From NCBI RefSeq assembly GCF_964266745.1, contig NZ_CAXWGX010000026.1, forward strand, positions 310,001-374,000: 64,000 nt of DNA, given 5' to 3'. The position numbers and the translations under genes were made by a program. Shown piece after piece: positions 27,101 through 35,401 of the stretch. Position 1 is the stretch's first letter. Every line of letters begins with the position of its first letter. The notes beneath the pieces were generated by a model that had not been told where the DNA came from, did not search any database, and saw only the letters and a list, made by a program, of their open reading frames with translations. Origin of the DNA: Propionicimonas sp020161015. Lineage in GTDB: Bacteria > Actinomycetota > Actinomycetes > Propionibacteriales > Propionibacteriaceae.

Positions 27101-28255
27101 ATGACTGAACCGACGGGACCGGGACAGCCCGAGCCCCGGAAGCGCGTCCTGTTCCTGTTCTCCGACACCGGTGGCGGGCACCGCTCCGCCACGGAGGCGA
27201 TGATCGAGGCCCTTGAACTGGAGTTCCCGGGACGCTTCGACGCTCGGATGGTCGACTTCTTCCGCGAGTACTACCCGAGCCCGCTGAAGTTCGCACCGGA
27301 GATCTACCCGCCCATCTCCCGCGTGCCGCAGGCCTGGGGCTTCACCTTCCGGGCCTCCGACGGACGCAACCGCTCGCGCGCGGTCACCCAGATCTCCTAC
27401 CCCTACGTCCGCAAGGGCGCCCAGCGGCTGATCCGGGAGAACCCCGCCGACCTGATCGTGTCGGTCCACCCGCTGGTCAACTCCCACCTGATGCGGGCCA
27501 TGCGGAAGTCTCCCCGTCCGTACCTCACCGTGGTCACCGACCTGGTCTCCACCCACGCGCTGTGGTTCGACCGGCGCGCCGACCTGGTGGTCGTGGCGAC
27601 GGACGAGGCCCGGGAGAAGGCCATCGAGTACGGCATCGCTGAGGGCAACCTGCGGGTGATCGGCCTGCCCGTGGCCGAGCGGTTCACCCACCCGATGCCC
27701 GACCGCCTCGCCTGGCGGCAGCGGATGGGCTGGCGGACCGACCTGCCGGTGATCCTGCTGGTCGGCGGCGGGGACGGCATGGGCCCGCTGAAGCGCGTGG
27801 CGAAGGCCATCAACGAGGCACGGCTCGACGCCACCCTGGTGGTCATCTGCGGCCGCAACGCCGAGCTGAAGGCGGAGCTCGAGCGCGTGGACTGGCGGAT
27901 GCCGGTGCACCTGTACGGCTTCACCACGGAGATGCCCCAGTTCATGGCCGCCTCGGACATGCTCGTCACCAAGGCCGGCCCGGGGACGATCAGCGAGGCG
28001 TTCATCAGCGGCCTGCCGCTGGTGCTGTACGCCCGCCTGCCCGGCCAGGAGGACGGCAACGTGACCTACGTCGAGCAGCTGAAGGCCGGGGTCTGGGCAC
28101 CGCGCCCGCGCGAGGTGGTGGCAGCCCTGCGCGGCTGGGTCGAGAGCCCCGAGGCGCGCCGGGCCGCCTCAGAGGCCAGCCGGCGGGCCGCCAAGCCCGA
28201 CGCCGCGCGCCGCATCGCGCGGCTGATCGCCGACCAGGTCGGCGTCCACGACTGA
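27101..28255 (+). CDS. MGDG synthase-like glycosyltransferase (GT28 family)
   Basis: A 384-aa cytoplasmic or membrane-associated glycosyltransferase. The N-terminal SDTGGGHRSATEAMIEAL is the hallmark of the monogalactosyldiacylglycerol synthase / processive diacylglycerol glucosyltransferase group, and the C-terminal half has the GT28 nucleotide-sugar site (LLVGGGDGMGPL, TKAGPGTISEA, PGQEDGN). Likely role is glycolipid synthesis from diacylglycerol or a related acceptor; the sugar cannot be read from sequence. GGAG lies 6 bp before the ATG. Confidence 0.88.
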   Translation: MTEPTGPGQPEPRKRVLFLFSDTGGGHRSATEAMIEALELEFPGRFDARMVDFFREYYPSPLKFAPEIYPPISRVPQAWGFTFRASDGRNRSRAVTQISYPYVRKGAQRLIRENPADLIVSVHPLVNSHLMRAMRKSPRPYLTVVTDLVSTHALWFDRRADLVVVATDEAREKAIEYGIAEGNLRVIGLPVAERFTHPMPDRLAWRQRMGWRTDLPVILLVGGGDGMGPLKRVAKAINEARLDATLVVICGRNAELKAELERVDWRMPVHLYGFTTEMPQFMAASDMLVTKAGPGTISEAFISGLPLVLYARLPGQEDGNVTYVEQLKAGVWAPRPREVVAALRGWVESPEARRAASEASRRAAKPDAARRIARLIADQVGVHD

Positions 28256-28333
28256 GCCGCTCCGGGGCCCGCTGGGCGACCTTGGCCGGGTTGGCTACCC
28301 TCGAGGGTCGGACTGTTGAGGGATGTGACGCAG

Positions 28334-29104
28334 GTGCAGGACAAGGGGCACGAGCCCGAGGGGCGGGAGCCGATCAAGGTCAGCTTCTCGCTCCCCCAGA
28401 TCGCGGGCGGGGCGCTCGCCGCGGCGACCGCTGCGGCGATCGGCTCCCAGCTGGGGGTCGCGGGCACGATCTTCGGTGCCGCGGTGGCGAGCATCGTCGG
28501 CGGCATCGGCGGCACCCTCTACAGCGCGGGCATCGACCGGACGCACCGCCGGGTGACCGAGGCCATCCAGCGCGGGTACGAGAGGGTGCGCACCGGGGAG
28601 GCGGACGGGACGCCGCTCGCCGCCGACGGCGGCGACACGGCGCTGCTCCCGGCCGTCGACGGTGAGAGGACGGAGATCCTCGACTCGGTCTTCCGCGCAC
28701 CCCGGGACGAGACGGCCCCCGGGGCAGCGGCCGGGGACACCGACGTGCCGCCACCCGGCCGGCGACGGAGAAGGACCTTCTGGGCGGTGGCGGCGATCAC
28801 CGTGGGATCGATCTTCCTCGTGGCGCTGGCCGCCATCACGGTCGTCGAGCTCGGGCTGGGCCGTTCGCTCAGCGGGAACGACGGGACCACCGTCTCCCAG
28901 GTCGTGCCCCGCTCCCGCACGAGCAGCACCCCGACCCCCACGCCGACAGCGACGGTGACGACCACGCCGACGCCCACCCCGACGGACCCGGCCACGCCGA
29001 CCCCGACGCCGACGGCGACCACGACGCCGACCCAGACCACGCCACCGACCGACGCCCCGACCGTGGCCGCCACCGAGGTGCCGGGCGCGACGACGACGCC
29101 CTGA
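28334..29104 (+). CDS. Membrane protein with Thr/Pro-rich extracellular tail, unknown function
   Basis: About 256 aa from GTG 28334; in-frame TTG 28316 and GTG 28325 are alternatives, and GAGGG at 28318-28322 fits the later start best. An amphipathic Ala/Gly-rich segment (about residues 25-65), a basic stretch, one clear TM helix (FWAVAAITVGSIFLVALAAI) and a roughly 70-residue tail of PTPT-type repeats are seen. No domain is recognised. The tail suggests a glycosylatable or wall-spanning region. Confidence 0.65.
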   Translation: MQDKGHEPEGREPIKVSFSLPQIAGGALAAATAAAIGSQLGVAGTIFGAAVASIVGGIGGTLYSAGIDRTHRRVTEAIQRGYERVRTGEADGTPLAADGGDTALLPAVDGERTEILDSVFRAPRDETAPGAAAGDTDVPPPGRRRRRTFWAVAAITVGSIFLVALAAITVVELGLGRSLSGNDGTTVSQVVPRSRTSSTPTPTPTATVTTTPTPTPTDPATPTPTPTATTTPTQTTPPTDAPTVAATEVPGATTTP

Positions 29105-29171
29105 TCGTTCCGGGACGACCGTGTCGTGAACCCGTGCCGTCCGACCCGTGTCGTGAACCGGGCGGGGGCGC

Positions 29172-29555
29172 TCAGTCGAAGGTGTTGACCATGAACGCCG
29201 CCGCCCGGGTGACGTACTCGCGGAACTCCGACAGCTCCGGCTCCGGCAGCGCGAGGGAGTCCAGGGCGGCGTTCATGTGCCGCAGCCACCGGTCCCGCAT
29301 GTCGGGGGTGACGGCGAAGGGCGCGTGACGGATCCGCAGCCGGGGATGCCCCCGGGTGTCGGAGTAGGTGTGCGGGCCGCCCCAGTACTGCTCGAGGAAC
29401 AGCCGCAGCCGGTCGGCGGCCGGGCCGAGGTCCTCCTCCGGGTAGAGCGCCCGCAGCGGCGGGTCGGACGCGACGCCCCGGTAGAACTCCGCCACCAGTC
29501 GGACGAAGGTCTCGTGGCCGCCGACGCGGTCGTAGAGCGGGGCATCGGGCTGCAT
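29172..29555 (-). CDS. glbO: Truncated haemoglobin (group II, GlbO-like)
   Basis: A 127-aa 2-on-2 haemoglobin that binds O2/NO and may support respiration or NO defence. Visible marks are LYDRVGGHETF at the start, the CD/E region with LFLEQYWGGPHTYSD (Trp and Tyr of the distal pocket) and LRIRHAPFAV with the proximal His. Group II features (WGG, Trp at G8 region WLRHM) fit GlbO. It is convergent with the membrane protein gene. GAGAAT 6 bp before the ATG suggests a leaderless mRNA. Confidence 0.92.
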   Translation of the reverse strand: MQPDAPLYDRVGGHETFVRLVAEFYRGVASDPPLRALYPEEDLGPAADRLRLFLEQYWGGPHTYSDTRGHPRLRIRHAPFAVTPDMRDRWLRHMNAALDSLALPEPELSEFREYVTRAAAFMVNTFD

Positions 29556-29644
29556 CCGTCCATTCTCGCCCACGCCCCGGCGGTCCGGGAGGCCGGGCGC
29601 GCGCGGGTGAGCGCCGCCGGCGTGCCGCGGGGGTGGAGGTGATC

Positions 29645-29659
29645 TACCCTCGAGACATG
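29645..29659 (+). promoter_or_regulatory. Leaderless promoter of the polysaccharide deacetylase gene
   Basis: TACCCT (29645-29650), 6 bp, then ATG 29657. No ribosome binding site. Confidence 0.55.
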
Positions 29660-30523
29660 TCCAGGCAGTGGCGGTCCGTCGTCGTCCTGGCAGGGGTCTC
29701 GCTGCTCTGCGGCCTGTGGCAGCCGGTTTCCGCGGCCCCTCTGGCCTCGAGCGCCACCGTGGCCGCCTGGCGTCCGGCCCCCGTCGACGCGCGCCTCGGC
29801 GGCACCGGGCTCCCGGCCGCCGTGGACGGCGCTCCTGCGCTGGTCGCCGACCCGACGCCGGACCCCGGCGCGGCACCGGCCGACGACACCGCACCGGTCG
29901 CCGGCCAGGGGCCGGTGGACTGCGCGAAGCTCGCGTGCGTCGCGCTGACGCTCGACGACGGCCCGGTCGGCGGTACGTCGCACCTGCTCGACCTGCTGCG
30001 GCGCAAGGACGCGAGGGTGACCTTCTTCGTGCTCGGCGAGCACGCGCGGGCCCATCCCGGCATCGTCCGCCGGATGGTCGAGGACGGGCACGCCGTGGGG
30101 AACCACTCCTGGAACCACCCGCAGTTCTGGCACCTGTCCCGAAAGCAGTTGCGCTCCCAGCTCGCCCGCACCGACGCCGTGCTGACGCGGATCGCCGGCA
30201 CGCGGCCGCGGCTCGTCCGCCCGCCGTTCGGCCAGGTGGACGGGGACGTGCGGGCAGTGGCGAGGGCCCGCGGGCAGGCGCTCGTGCTCTGGAACGTCGA
30301 CCCGCTGGACTGGAAGGACCACACGGCGTCCACCGTGGCCCGGCGCGTGGTCGCGCACGCCCGGCGCGGGTCGATCATCCTCACCCACGACGTGTGGCCC
30401 AGCACCCGCCACGCCTACGCCCGGATCATCGACGGGCTGAGGGCGAAGGGGTTCACGCTGGTCACCGTCCCCGAACTGCTCGGGTCCTCGCCGAGGCCGG
30501 GGCGGGTCTACACCCGGGGCTGA
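29657..30523 (+). CDS. Secreted polysaccharide deacetylase (NodB/CE4 family)
   Basis: A 288-aa exported enzyme with a Sec signal (about residues 1-27) and a CE4 fold from about residue 95. The five CE4 motifs are seen: TLDDGP (metal and base Asp; Phe replaced by Leu), NHSWNHP, RPPFGQVD, WNVDPLDWKD and ILTHD. Substrates of this family are peptidoglycan N-acetyl groups or other polysaccharides; a cell-wall role is probable. A linker rich in Pro/Ala/Asp precedes the domain. Confidence 0.9.
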   Translation: MSRQWRSVVVLAGVSLLCGLWQPVSAAPLASSATVAAWRPAPVDARLGGTGLPAAVDGAPALVADPTPDPGAAPADDTAPVAGQGPVDCAKLACVALTLDDGPVGGTSHLLDLLRRKDARVTFFVLGEHARAHPGIVRRMVEDGHAVGNHSWNHPQFWHLSRKQLRSQLARTDAVLTRIAGTRPRLVRPPFGQVDGDVRAVARARGQALVLWNVDPLDWKDHTASTVARRVVAHARRGSIILTHDVWPSTRHAYARIIDGLRAKGFTLVTVPELLGSSPRPGRVYTRG

Positions 30524-30550
30524 CCGGCCGTCCCGCCCGGACCCGCACCG

Positions 30551-31939
30551 TCAGCGGCGCTGGTAGCGGGCGAGCGCCTCGAGGCGCTCTGCGGCGTGGT
30601 CGAGGATGGGACGCGGATACCCGTGCGCGTAGCCGTCCGCGACGTCCCACGGCCGGTGCACCGCAGCCCCCCGGACGTGGGCCAGCTCCGGCACCCAGCG
30701 ACGGACGTAGTCGCCGTGCGGGTCGAACTTCTCGCCCTGCGTGACGGGGTTGAAGACCCGGAAGTAGGGGGCCGCATCCGTGCCGGTACCGGCCGTCCAC
30801 TGCCAGCCGTGCGTGTTGGAGGCGAGGTCGCCGTCGATCAGGTGGTCGAGGAAATGGCGGGCGCCGACGGGCCACCACAGGTGCAGGTCCTTGGTGAGGA
30901 AGCTCGCCGTGATCATCCTCACCCGGTTGTGCATCCAGCCGGTGGCGAGAAGCTGGCGCATGCCTGCGTCCACGACCGGGAAACCGGTGCGGCCGTCCCG
31001 CCAGGCCTCGAAGCCCTCGCCGGGCTCGTCGTAGCCCACGCCGAGCGGGTTCAGGTCGCCGGCCAGCGACGCCGGGTGGCGGTGCAGCACGTCGGCGTAG
31101 AACTCCCGCCACGCCAGCTCTGCGGTGAACCGCTCGACGGCCTTTCCGGTGCGCCCCTGCAGGTCGGCGAGCAGCGTCCGCGGGTGCACCACGCCGAACT
31201 TCAGGTACGGCGAGAGCCGGGACGTCGCGGCCAGGTCGGGGCGGTCGCGGTCGGTGTCGTAGCCGGCCAGCCCCGACCCGAGGAACTCCGCCCACCGGGC
31301 CCGGGCGGGGTCCTCGCCCGCCGGGGGGAGGGGGATCGGGCACGCGGTCAGCGCGGCGTCCACCCGGCGCCAGGCCCCGGGGTCGCCGTCGGCGGCCAGG
31401 AGGCGAACGCCGTCCGGTTCCACCGCCGGGCCCCGCCAGCCGTGCTCGCGCCACGCCCTCAGGAACGGCGTGAACACCTTGTAGCCCTCCCCCGACTGGT
31501 TCACCACCCGTCCGGGGGTGACGGCGTAGGGCGAGCCGGTCTCCACCCAGTCGACGCCCGCCGCCACGAGGTTCGCGCGCACGGCCGCGTCCCGCGCCGC
31601 GCCGCCGGGCTCGGTCTCGGTCGACACGTGGACGGACGCCGCCCCGACCTCGCGCACCAGCTCGGGGATCACCGTGGCCGGGTCGCCCGCGCGCAGGCAC
31701 AGCCGTCCCTCGTACGACGCGTCCAGGGCCCGCAGCGTCGCAGCCAGCCAGCCCTGGCGCGCCGGTCCGGCCGCCTCGAAGAAGGCGGGGTCGAGCACGA
31801 ACACCGGCAGCACGTCGCCGTGGGTGGCCGCCGCACCGAGCGCGGGGTGGTCGGCCCGGCGCAGGTCGCGTCGCAGCCACAGGACGGCGGGGGCGCTCAC
31901 CGTCCGCGCCTGCGGGGCGGACGCGAGGGAGCGGGGCAT
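30551..31939 (-). CDS. phr: Deoxyribodipyrimidine photolyase
   Basis: Light-driven CPD repair flavoenzyme, 462 aa from ATG 31939 or 449 aa from GTG 31898-31900. The N-terminal antenna domain begins VLWLRRDLRRADHPAL. The FAD-binding domain has LAWREFYADVL, FPVVDAGMRQL, WMHNRVRMITASFLTKDL, and the C-terminal tryptophan region (GWQWTAGTGTDAAPYFRVFNP). All are intact. The GTG start overlaps the stop of a possible leaderless upstream ORF (31897-31947) by 4 bp, so the shorter form may be the true product. Confidence 0.93.
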   Translation of the reverse strand: MPRSLASAPQARTVSAPAVLWLRRDLRRADHPALGAAATHGDVLPVFVLDPAFFEAAGPARQGWLAATLRALDASYEGRLCLRAGDPATVIPELVREVGAASVHVSTETEPGGAARDAAVRANLVAAGVDWVETGSPYAVTPGRVVNQSGEGYKVFTPFLRAWREHGWRGPAVEPDGVRLLAADGDPGAWRRVDAALTACPIPLPPAGEDPARARWAEFLGSGLAGYDTDRDRPDLAATSRLSPYLKFGVVHPRTLLADLQGRTGKAVERFTAELAWREFYADVLHRHPASLAGDLNPLGVGYDEPGEGFEAWRDGRTGFPVVDAGMRQLLATGWMHNRVRMITASFLTKDLHLWWPVGARHFLDHLIDGDLASNTHGWQWTAGTGTDAAPYFRVFNPVTQGEKFDPHGDYVRRWVPELAHVRGAAVHRPWDVADGYAHGYPRPILDHAAERLEALARYQRR

Positions 31940-31947
31940 CCGGTCAT
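31897..31947 (-). CDS. Candidate 16-codon leaderless upstream ORF coupled to photolyase
   Basis: TAGCAT (31955-31960) lies 7 bp before ATG 31945-31947. The frame encodes MTGCPAPSRPPRRRGR and ends in TGA at 31897-31899, overlapping the GTG of the photolyase (GTGA). It is rich in Arg and Pro, which could slow ribosomes. It may be a leader peptide, or just chance upstream of a start at 31939. Confidence 0.35.
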   Translation of the reverse strand: MTGCPAPSRPPRRRGR

Positions 31948-32052
31948 CCCCGCCATGCTAGGTGAGGGCCCGGCACCCGGCCAGACCGCCGCCCGTCCCA
32001 CCCGTCCCGCCATCCGGCCCGTCCCACCCGTCCCACCCATCGCGTTCGCCAC

Positions 32053-32100
32053 CGATCGCAACCCTCGCTACCGGAATTCCGGTAGCGGGAGTTGCGATCG
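32053..32100. repeat. GGAATTCC-centred palindromic repeat, copy 1
   Basis: A 48-bp palindrome with two mismatched base pairs, centred on GGAATTCC, with GCAGCAAACG on one side and CCCGTCCCACC-type repeats on the other. It lies between the photolyase and the FNR-type regulator gene. Confidence 0.85.
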
Positions 32101-32171
32101 GCAGCAAACGGCAGCAGGGGACGGGCCGGGCGGGCGAGCGGGGCGACCCGACGGGCGGGCGCGCGGGTGGG

Positions 32172-32921
32172 TCAGCCGACCACGCCGAGGGACGGGGTGG
32201 TCGCGACGAGGTCGTCGGGCTCGGGCGGGGTCTGCGGCGTGCTCGGCACGGCCTCCCCGCGCACGCGTTTGGCGATCCGGCTCAGGGCCACGTCGGTGAT
32301 GTTCAGGTAGCTCGCCAGGTCGCGCTGGGTGACCCGCTGCACCAGGCCGGGGTGCTCGCGCAGCAGGCTGCGGTAGCGCTGCTCCGGCGTGCTGCGCAGC
32401 CACCCGGCGTCCGCCTGGAGCGTGGTGGCGTGCATCAGCGCGATCGTCGTGGTCAGCCGGGCCCACTGGAGGTGCTGGGTGCTGAGGTGCTCGATCACCC
32501 GGTAATTCACCCTCAGCAGCAGGCTGGGCTCGATGGCGGTGATCGTGTGGGTGGACTCCGCCTCGACCGCTGCGCGCAGCGTTTCGGCGCGCGGATGGAG
32601 GCCGCGCGCGGCGACCCGGCGGACGCCGTCGCTGCCCAGCGCGGACATCGAGGCGAGCACGTCGCCCTCCTCGGGGAAGAAGACCGTGGTCATCCGGTCG
32701 CCCTCGGACGGCATCTGCGCCTTGAACAGCCCGCGCTGCACGAAGTAGATGTACGGGTGGTGCTCGCCGACCCGGAACAGCACCGCTCCGGGTTCCACGC
32801 GGAGCACACGGACGTTGGTCCCGAAGAGGTCCCACTGCGGCAATTCGCAGCCGGCGTAGGCCTCGAGCAGGAGCCGCAGGCTCCGCATCGCGTGGCCGGT
32901 GACCGCACCCTCGGCGTTCAT
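32172..32921 (-). CDS. Crp/Fnr family transcriptional regulator (FNR-like DNA reading head)
   Basis: A 249-aa regulator with an N-terminal cyclic-nucleotide-binding-type beta roll (about 20-140) and a C-terminal winged helix. The recognition helix DVALSRIAKRV keeps the Ser-Arg of the FNR/ETVSR motif with Asp for Glu, which suggests a TTGAT-type site. Only one Cys lies near the N-terminus, so the four-Cys [4Fe-4S] oxygen sensor of FNR is absent; the signal is unknown. ATG 32919-32921 has GAGGAGG just upstream, so the longer frame is rejected. An FNR-like box lies 72 bp upstream. Confidence 0.85.
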   Translation of the reverse strand: MNAEGAVTGHAMRSLRLLLEAYAGCELPQWDLFGTNVRVLRVEPGAVLFRVGEHHPYIYFVQRGLFKAQMPSEGDRMTTVFFPEEGDVLASMSALGSDGVRRVAARGLHPRAETLRAAVEAESTHTITAIEPSLLLRVNYRVIEHLSTQHLQWARLTTTIALMHATTLQADAGWLRSTPEQRYRSLLREHPGLVQRVTQRDLASYLNITDVALSRIAKRVRGEAVPSTPQTPPEPDDLVATTPSLGVVG

Positions 32922-32992
32922 CTGTTCCTCCTCGCCCACCCGGGATGATGGGGCACCCCGGCTACGCAGTTCTCGCTACACCCCGCGCGGAA

Positions 32993-33006
32993 TTGATCCA
33001 GGTCAA
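32993..33006. promoter_or_regulatory. FNR-like box upstream of the Crp/Fnr gene
   Basis: TTGATCCAGGTCAA matches the FNR consensus TTGAT-N4-ATCAA except for one base. It lies 72 bp before the regulator start codon, suggesting autoregulation. Confidence 0.6.
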
Positions 33007-33429
33007 GCCGTCGTGCGGTGGCTTTGACAAAGGTTAGTCCCTCATTGGCCCCCTCACCGCTCCTCGGGCAAGGTTTGAGCGATACCTGGAGGGGTTTGGG
33101 CTTGTCGGCCGCTGTACGAGGGGGTTTTTCGTACGGTCGCCGCCGGTCCGCGGAGCAGGCCAGGGACGGTCGATCGGACGCGTGGATGGGGCCCACGTCC
33201 GCGGGATCGCCCCTGCGAGGGCCTGCACGGGTGCAGGCACGGCGACGTGGCGCTGCCCGAACCTCGCGAGGTGTCGCAGAGGGGTAACGACAAACAGGAC
33301 TGGCCGCGGTGGCGTCGCACGGCGACGGCACGCGGGCTGCGGGGTGCAGGAAGCCCACCGGGTAGGGGCCCGGACGGGCTGGTTCCGCCGGAGTTCGGCC
33401 AGAAGCCCGCGAGGGCTTCGGCGGACGCG

Positions 33430-33643
33430 GATAATGTGCCTGGGTTCGCACCTCCGGGTGTCGGCTGCGCCGGCTCACGGGGGAGGCGGTCCTGTCGGTC
33501 GAAAGCTCTCGGCGTCGTTTCGGCCTGGAGGGGTGGCGGCCCTTCCTCGATCGATCGGTGTCGGGTAGCGAACTGAGCTCGGCTCCCCAATTGAGCCGGT
33601 TCGCGGGTGGGCGCCCGGGCTTCGGTCCGGGCGTCCGCTTTTT
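33430..33643 (+). ncRNA. Candidate structured RNA gene ending at a strong terminator
   Basis: GATAAT (33430-33435) could be a -10 box, giving a transcript of about 200 nt from near 33442; the -35 region is poor. The RNA would contain CACC/GGTG, GGCTC/GAGCC hairpins and the terminator. Conserved blocks of RNase P RNA and tmRNA were looked for and not found. RNA class unknown. Confidence 0.4.
33609..33643 (+). terminator. Intrinsic terminator with UUCG tetraloop
   Basis: A 12-bp stem (GGGCGCCCGGGC pairing with GTCCGGGCGTCC, two G-U pairs) is capped by cTTCGg and followed by GC and TTTTT (33639-33643). It ends plus-strand transcription from the gap and points at the DUF2752 gene, which is on the other strand. 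Confidence 0.88.
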
Positions 33644-33759
33644 GCGTCCGGACGTGTCAGGAACGGGTCGGACGGCGTCCCGGTCGGGCTGCGAATTCAT
33701 CACCGCGGGCTCCGGCCGTCCCCTCCGTCGGCGCTGGGGTGGTCCGGGCCGGACGGGCC

Positions 33760-34170
33760 TCAGCCGAGCGGCACGAGGTTGCGGACGACGGCGAACGCCA
33801 CCGCCGCGACGCCCAGCGCGGCGTACCACACGCGCTGGTCAGCCAGCCGCCCCCGCGGGCGCGGCCCACGGCCGGCGAGGAGTTCGACCACCCAGAACAC
33901 GCATGCGACCGCGAGCCCGGCGAGAATCAGAAACACGAATTGATTGGCCGCCCAGGCTGCCGCGAAATCGCCCTGAAGCAGGTGCGCACCCATCGTCGTC
34001 GCTCCGCAGAATGGACACAACGTGTGGGTGAGATAGCGCCACGGACACGGAATCCCGAACCCGCTGAAGGCGTAGACAGCGCTCAGGCCGAGCCCCACCG
34101 CGCCGAAGGCTGCGGCGGATTTCAGCGCCGTGCGGGCACCGGTCGCTTCGTGGGCGCGGAAATGCGGCAC
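33760..34170 (-). CDS. DUF2752 membrane protein
   Basis: A 136-aa protein with three TM helices. The motif IPCPWRYLTHTLCPFCGATT matches the DUF2752 cysteine pattern (PxCPxCGxT). GTG 34168-34170 is chosen: CATAAT (34177-34182) is 6 bp upstream, consistent with a leaderless mRNA. Function unknown; these genes often sit beside RDD or Pro-rich membrane proteins, as here, where the RDD gene is divergent. Confidence 0.8.
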   Translation of the reverse strand: MPHFRAHEATGARTALKSAAAFGAVGLGLSAVYAFSGFGIPCPWRYLTHTLCPFCGATTMGAHLLQGDFAAAWAANQFVFLILAGLAVACVFWVVELLAGRGPRPRGRLADQRVWYAALGVAAVAFAVVRNLVPLG

Positions 34171-34248
34171 GCCGTCATTATGACCCCATACCCTCTGGGG
34201 GCCCGACGGCCCTAGTATCAGGATCACCATTCCAACCAGGGAGAGAGC

Positions 34249-35013
34249 ATGTCCGACCAGAACTCGACCACGCCGGACCCGAGCGACGCTGTTCCCGGCT
34301 ACCAGCCTCCTTCGGCCTCGGAGCCCGCCGCGCCCGCCACGCCGCCCGCCTACACGCCCCCGCCGGCGTTCACCCCGCCGCCCGCCGCTGAGCCGCCGGC
34401 CTACACGCCGCCGCCCGCGCCGACGGGTGGCTACGAGCCGCCCGCCGCCGGTGGGTACGCTCCGCCGCCCACGCCCGGGTACCCCGAGCCCCCGGCCGCC
34501 TTCCCGCCGCCCCCGCCCGGGCAATTCGGCGCTCCGCAGCCGCCGTACCCCGTCGCCCCGGCCGCGGCGGCGTCCGTGACCGGCGCCCCGCTGGCCGACT
34601 GGCCCAAGCGCGCGCTCGGCGGCCTGATCGACTACGTGGCCGCAGGCGTCGTCATCGGCGTCGTCACCGGCATCCTGACCAACATCTCCTACTGGCTCGG
34701 GACCACCGTGCAGTGGGTGCTGATCCTGGGCTGGTACGCCTACCTCGGCTACAAGAGCGGCACCACCGGTGTGACCTTCGGCCGCAGCCTGGCCAAGACC
34801 AAGCTGATCAGCGCCGAGACCGGCCAGCCGATCGGCGTCACCAACGGCATCGTCCGCCAGCTGGCGCACATCGTCGACACGATCATCTGCTACATCGGCT
34901 GGCTGTTCCCGCTGTGGGACGCGCAGAAGCAGACGCTCGCTGACAAGATCATGAAGACGGTGGTCATCGACAACTCCGCCGACCCGAACGCCAGCACCTA
35001 CAACTGGGGCTGA
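34249..35013 (+). CDS. RDD family membrane protein with Pro-rich N-terminus
   Basis: A 254-aa protein. Residues 1-115 are Pro/Ala/Tyr/Thr-rich with repeated YTPPP, FTPPP and YEPP units. The RDD domain follows with ADWPKRALGGLIDYVAAG (Arg-Asp of RDD), two to three TM helices, TGVTFGRSLAKTKLIS and LWDAQKQTLADKIMKTVVID, all typical. RDD proteins are of unknown or transport-related function. AGGGAGAGAG precedes the ATG. Divergent from DUF2752. Confidence 0.88.
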   Translation: MSDQNSTTPDPSDAVPGYQPPSASEPAAPATPPAYTPPPAFTPPPAAEPPAYTPPPAPTGGYEPPAAGGYAPPPTPGYPEPPAAFPPPPPGQFGAPQPPYPVAPAAAASVTGAPLADWPKRALGGLIDYVAAGVVIGVVTGILTNISYWLGTTVQWVLILGWYAYLGYKSGTTGVTFGRSLAKTKLISAETGQPIGVTNGIVRQLAHIVDTIICYIGWLFPLWDAQKQTLADKIMKTVVIDNSADPNASTYNWG

Positions 35014-35125
35014 TCGACAGCGCACCACAGGCAGGCCGGGACGTGATCGTCCCGGCCTGTCGCGCGTCCGGGCACGCCTGCCGCGCCGCAGTCGTGGCGT
35101 CGGCCCCCTGGGGCCGCGTCGTCCA

Positions 35126-35218
35126 CCGAGGGCCAGCCCCCCAGCGCCGAGGGCCAGCCCCCCAGCGCCGAGGGCCAGCCCCCAGCGCCGAGGGCCAGCC
35201 TTGTCGCCGAGGGCCAGA
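35126..35218. repeat. Tandem array, five units of about 19-21 bp containing GAGGGCCAGC
   Basis: Units begin at 35126, 35147, 35168, 35188 and 35207 (period 21, 21, 20, 19). The core CCGAGGGCCAG is kept in all. No unique spacers of constant length, so it is not CRISPR. Confidence 0.9.
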
Positions 35219-35251
35219 ACGCCGGTGCTGGTCCTCGGCCGTAAGGCTGGC

Positions 35252-35359
35252 CCTCGGAAGTCGGGCGGGTCTCGGAAGTCGGGCGGGTCTCGGAAGTCGG
35301 GCGGGTCTCGGAAGACGGGCGGCCCTCGGAAGTCGGGCGGGCCTCGGAAGGCGAGCAGG
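35252..35359. repeat. Tandem array, about six 18-bp units
   Basis: The unit CTCGGAAGTCGGGCGGGT recurs with small changes. It follows an inverted copy of the core (GGCTGGCCCTCGG at 35245-35257), so the whole block 35126-35359 is one compound repeat in the gap between the RDD and kdpE-like genes. Confidence 0.88.
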
Positions 35360-35401
35360 GCTCCGGGAGCAGCGACCTCGCAACCAGAGGGACGCAGGCC
35401 G

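Larger units (their letters stand above)
32922..33759. other. 838-bp gap without a convincing protein gene
   Basis: The short frames here lack ribosome binding sites and codon bias. Seen instead: an FNR-like box at 32993-33006, a hairpin GTACGA-N9-TCGTAC near 33113, a perfect GCCTGCA/TGCAGGC stem near 33222, a 7-bp stem with GCGA tetraloop at 33402-33419, and an intrinsic terminator at 33609-33643. An RNA gene on the plus strand is the best explanation for the right half. Confidence 0.6.

Noticed and set aside
33018..33576. Several plus- and minus-strand open frames up to 178 codons in the Crp/Fnr-DUF2752 gap
   Set aside because: They overlap one another, lack ribosome binding sites or leaderless boxes, are Arg/Gly/Pro-rich shadows, and the terminator and hairpins fit an RNA gene better.
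33010..33650. RNase P RNA or tmRNA
   Set aside because: The conserved GAGGAAAGTCC block of RNase P and the tmRNA T-arm/3' CCA features were not found on either strand.
35126..35359. Regular short repeats resembling a CRISPR array
   Set aside because: Units are directly adjacent with no unique spacers, and no cas genes are present. It is a tandem repeat.
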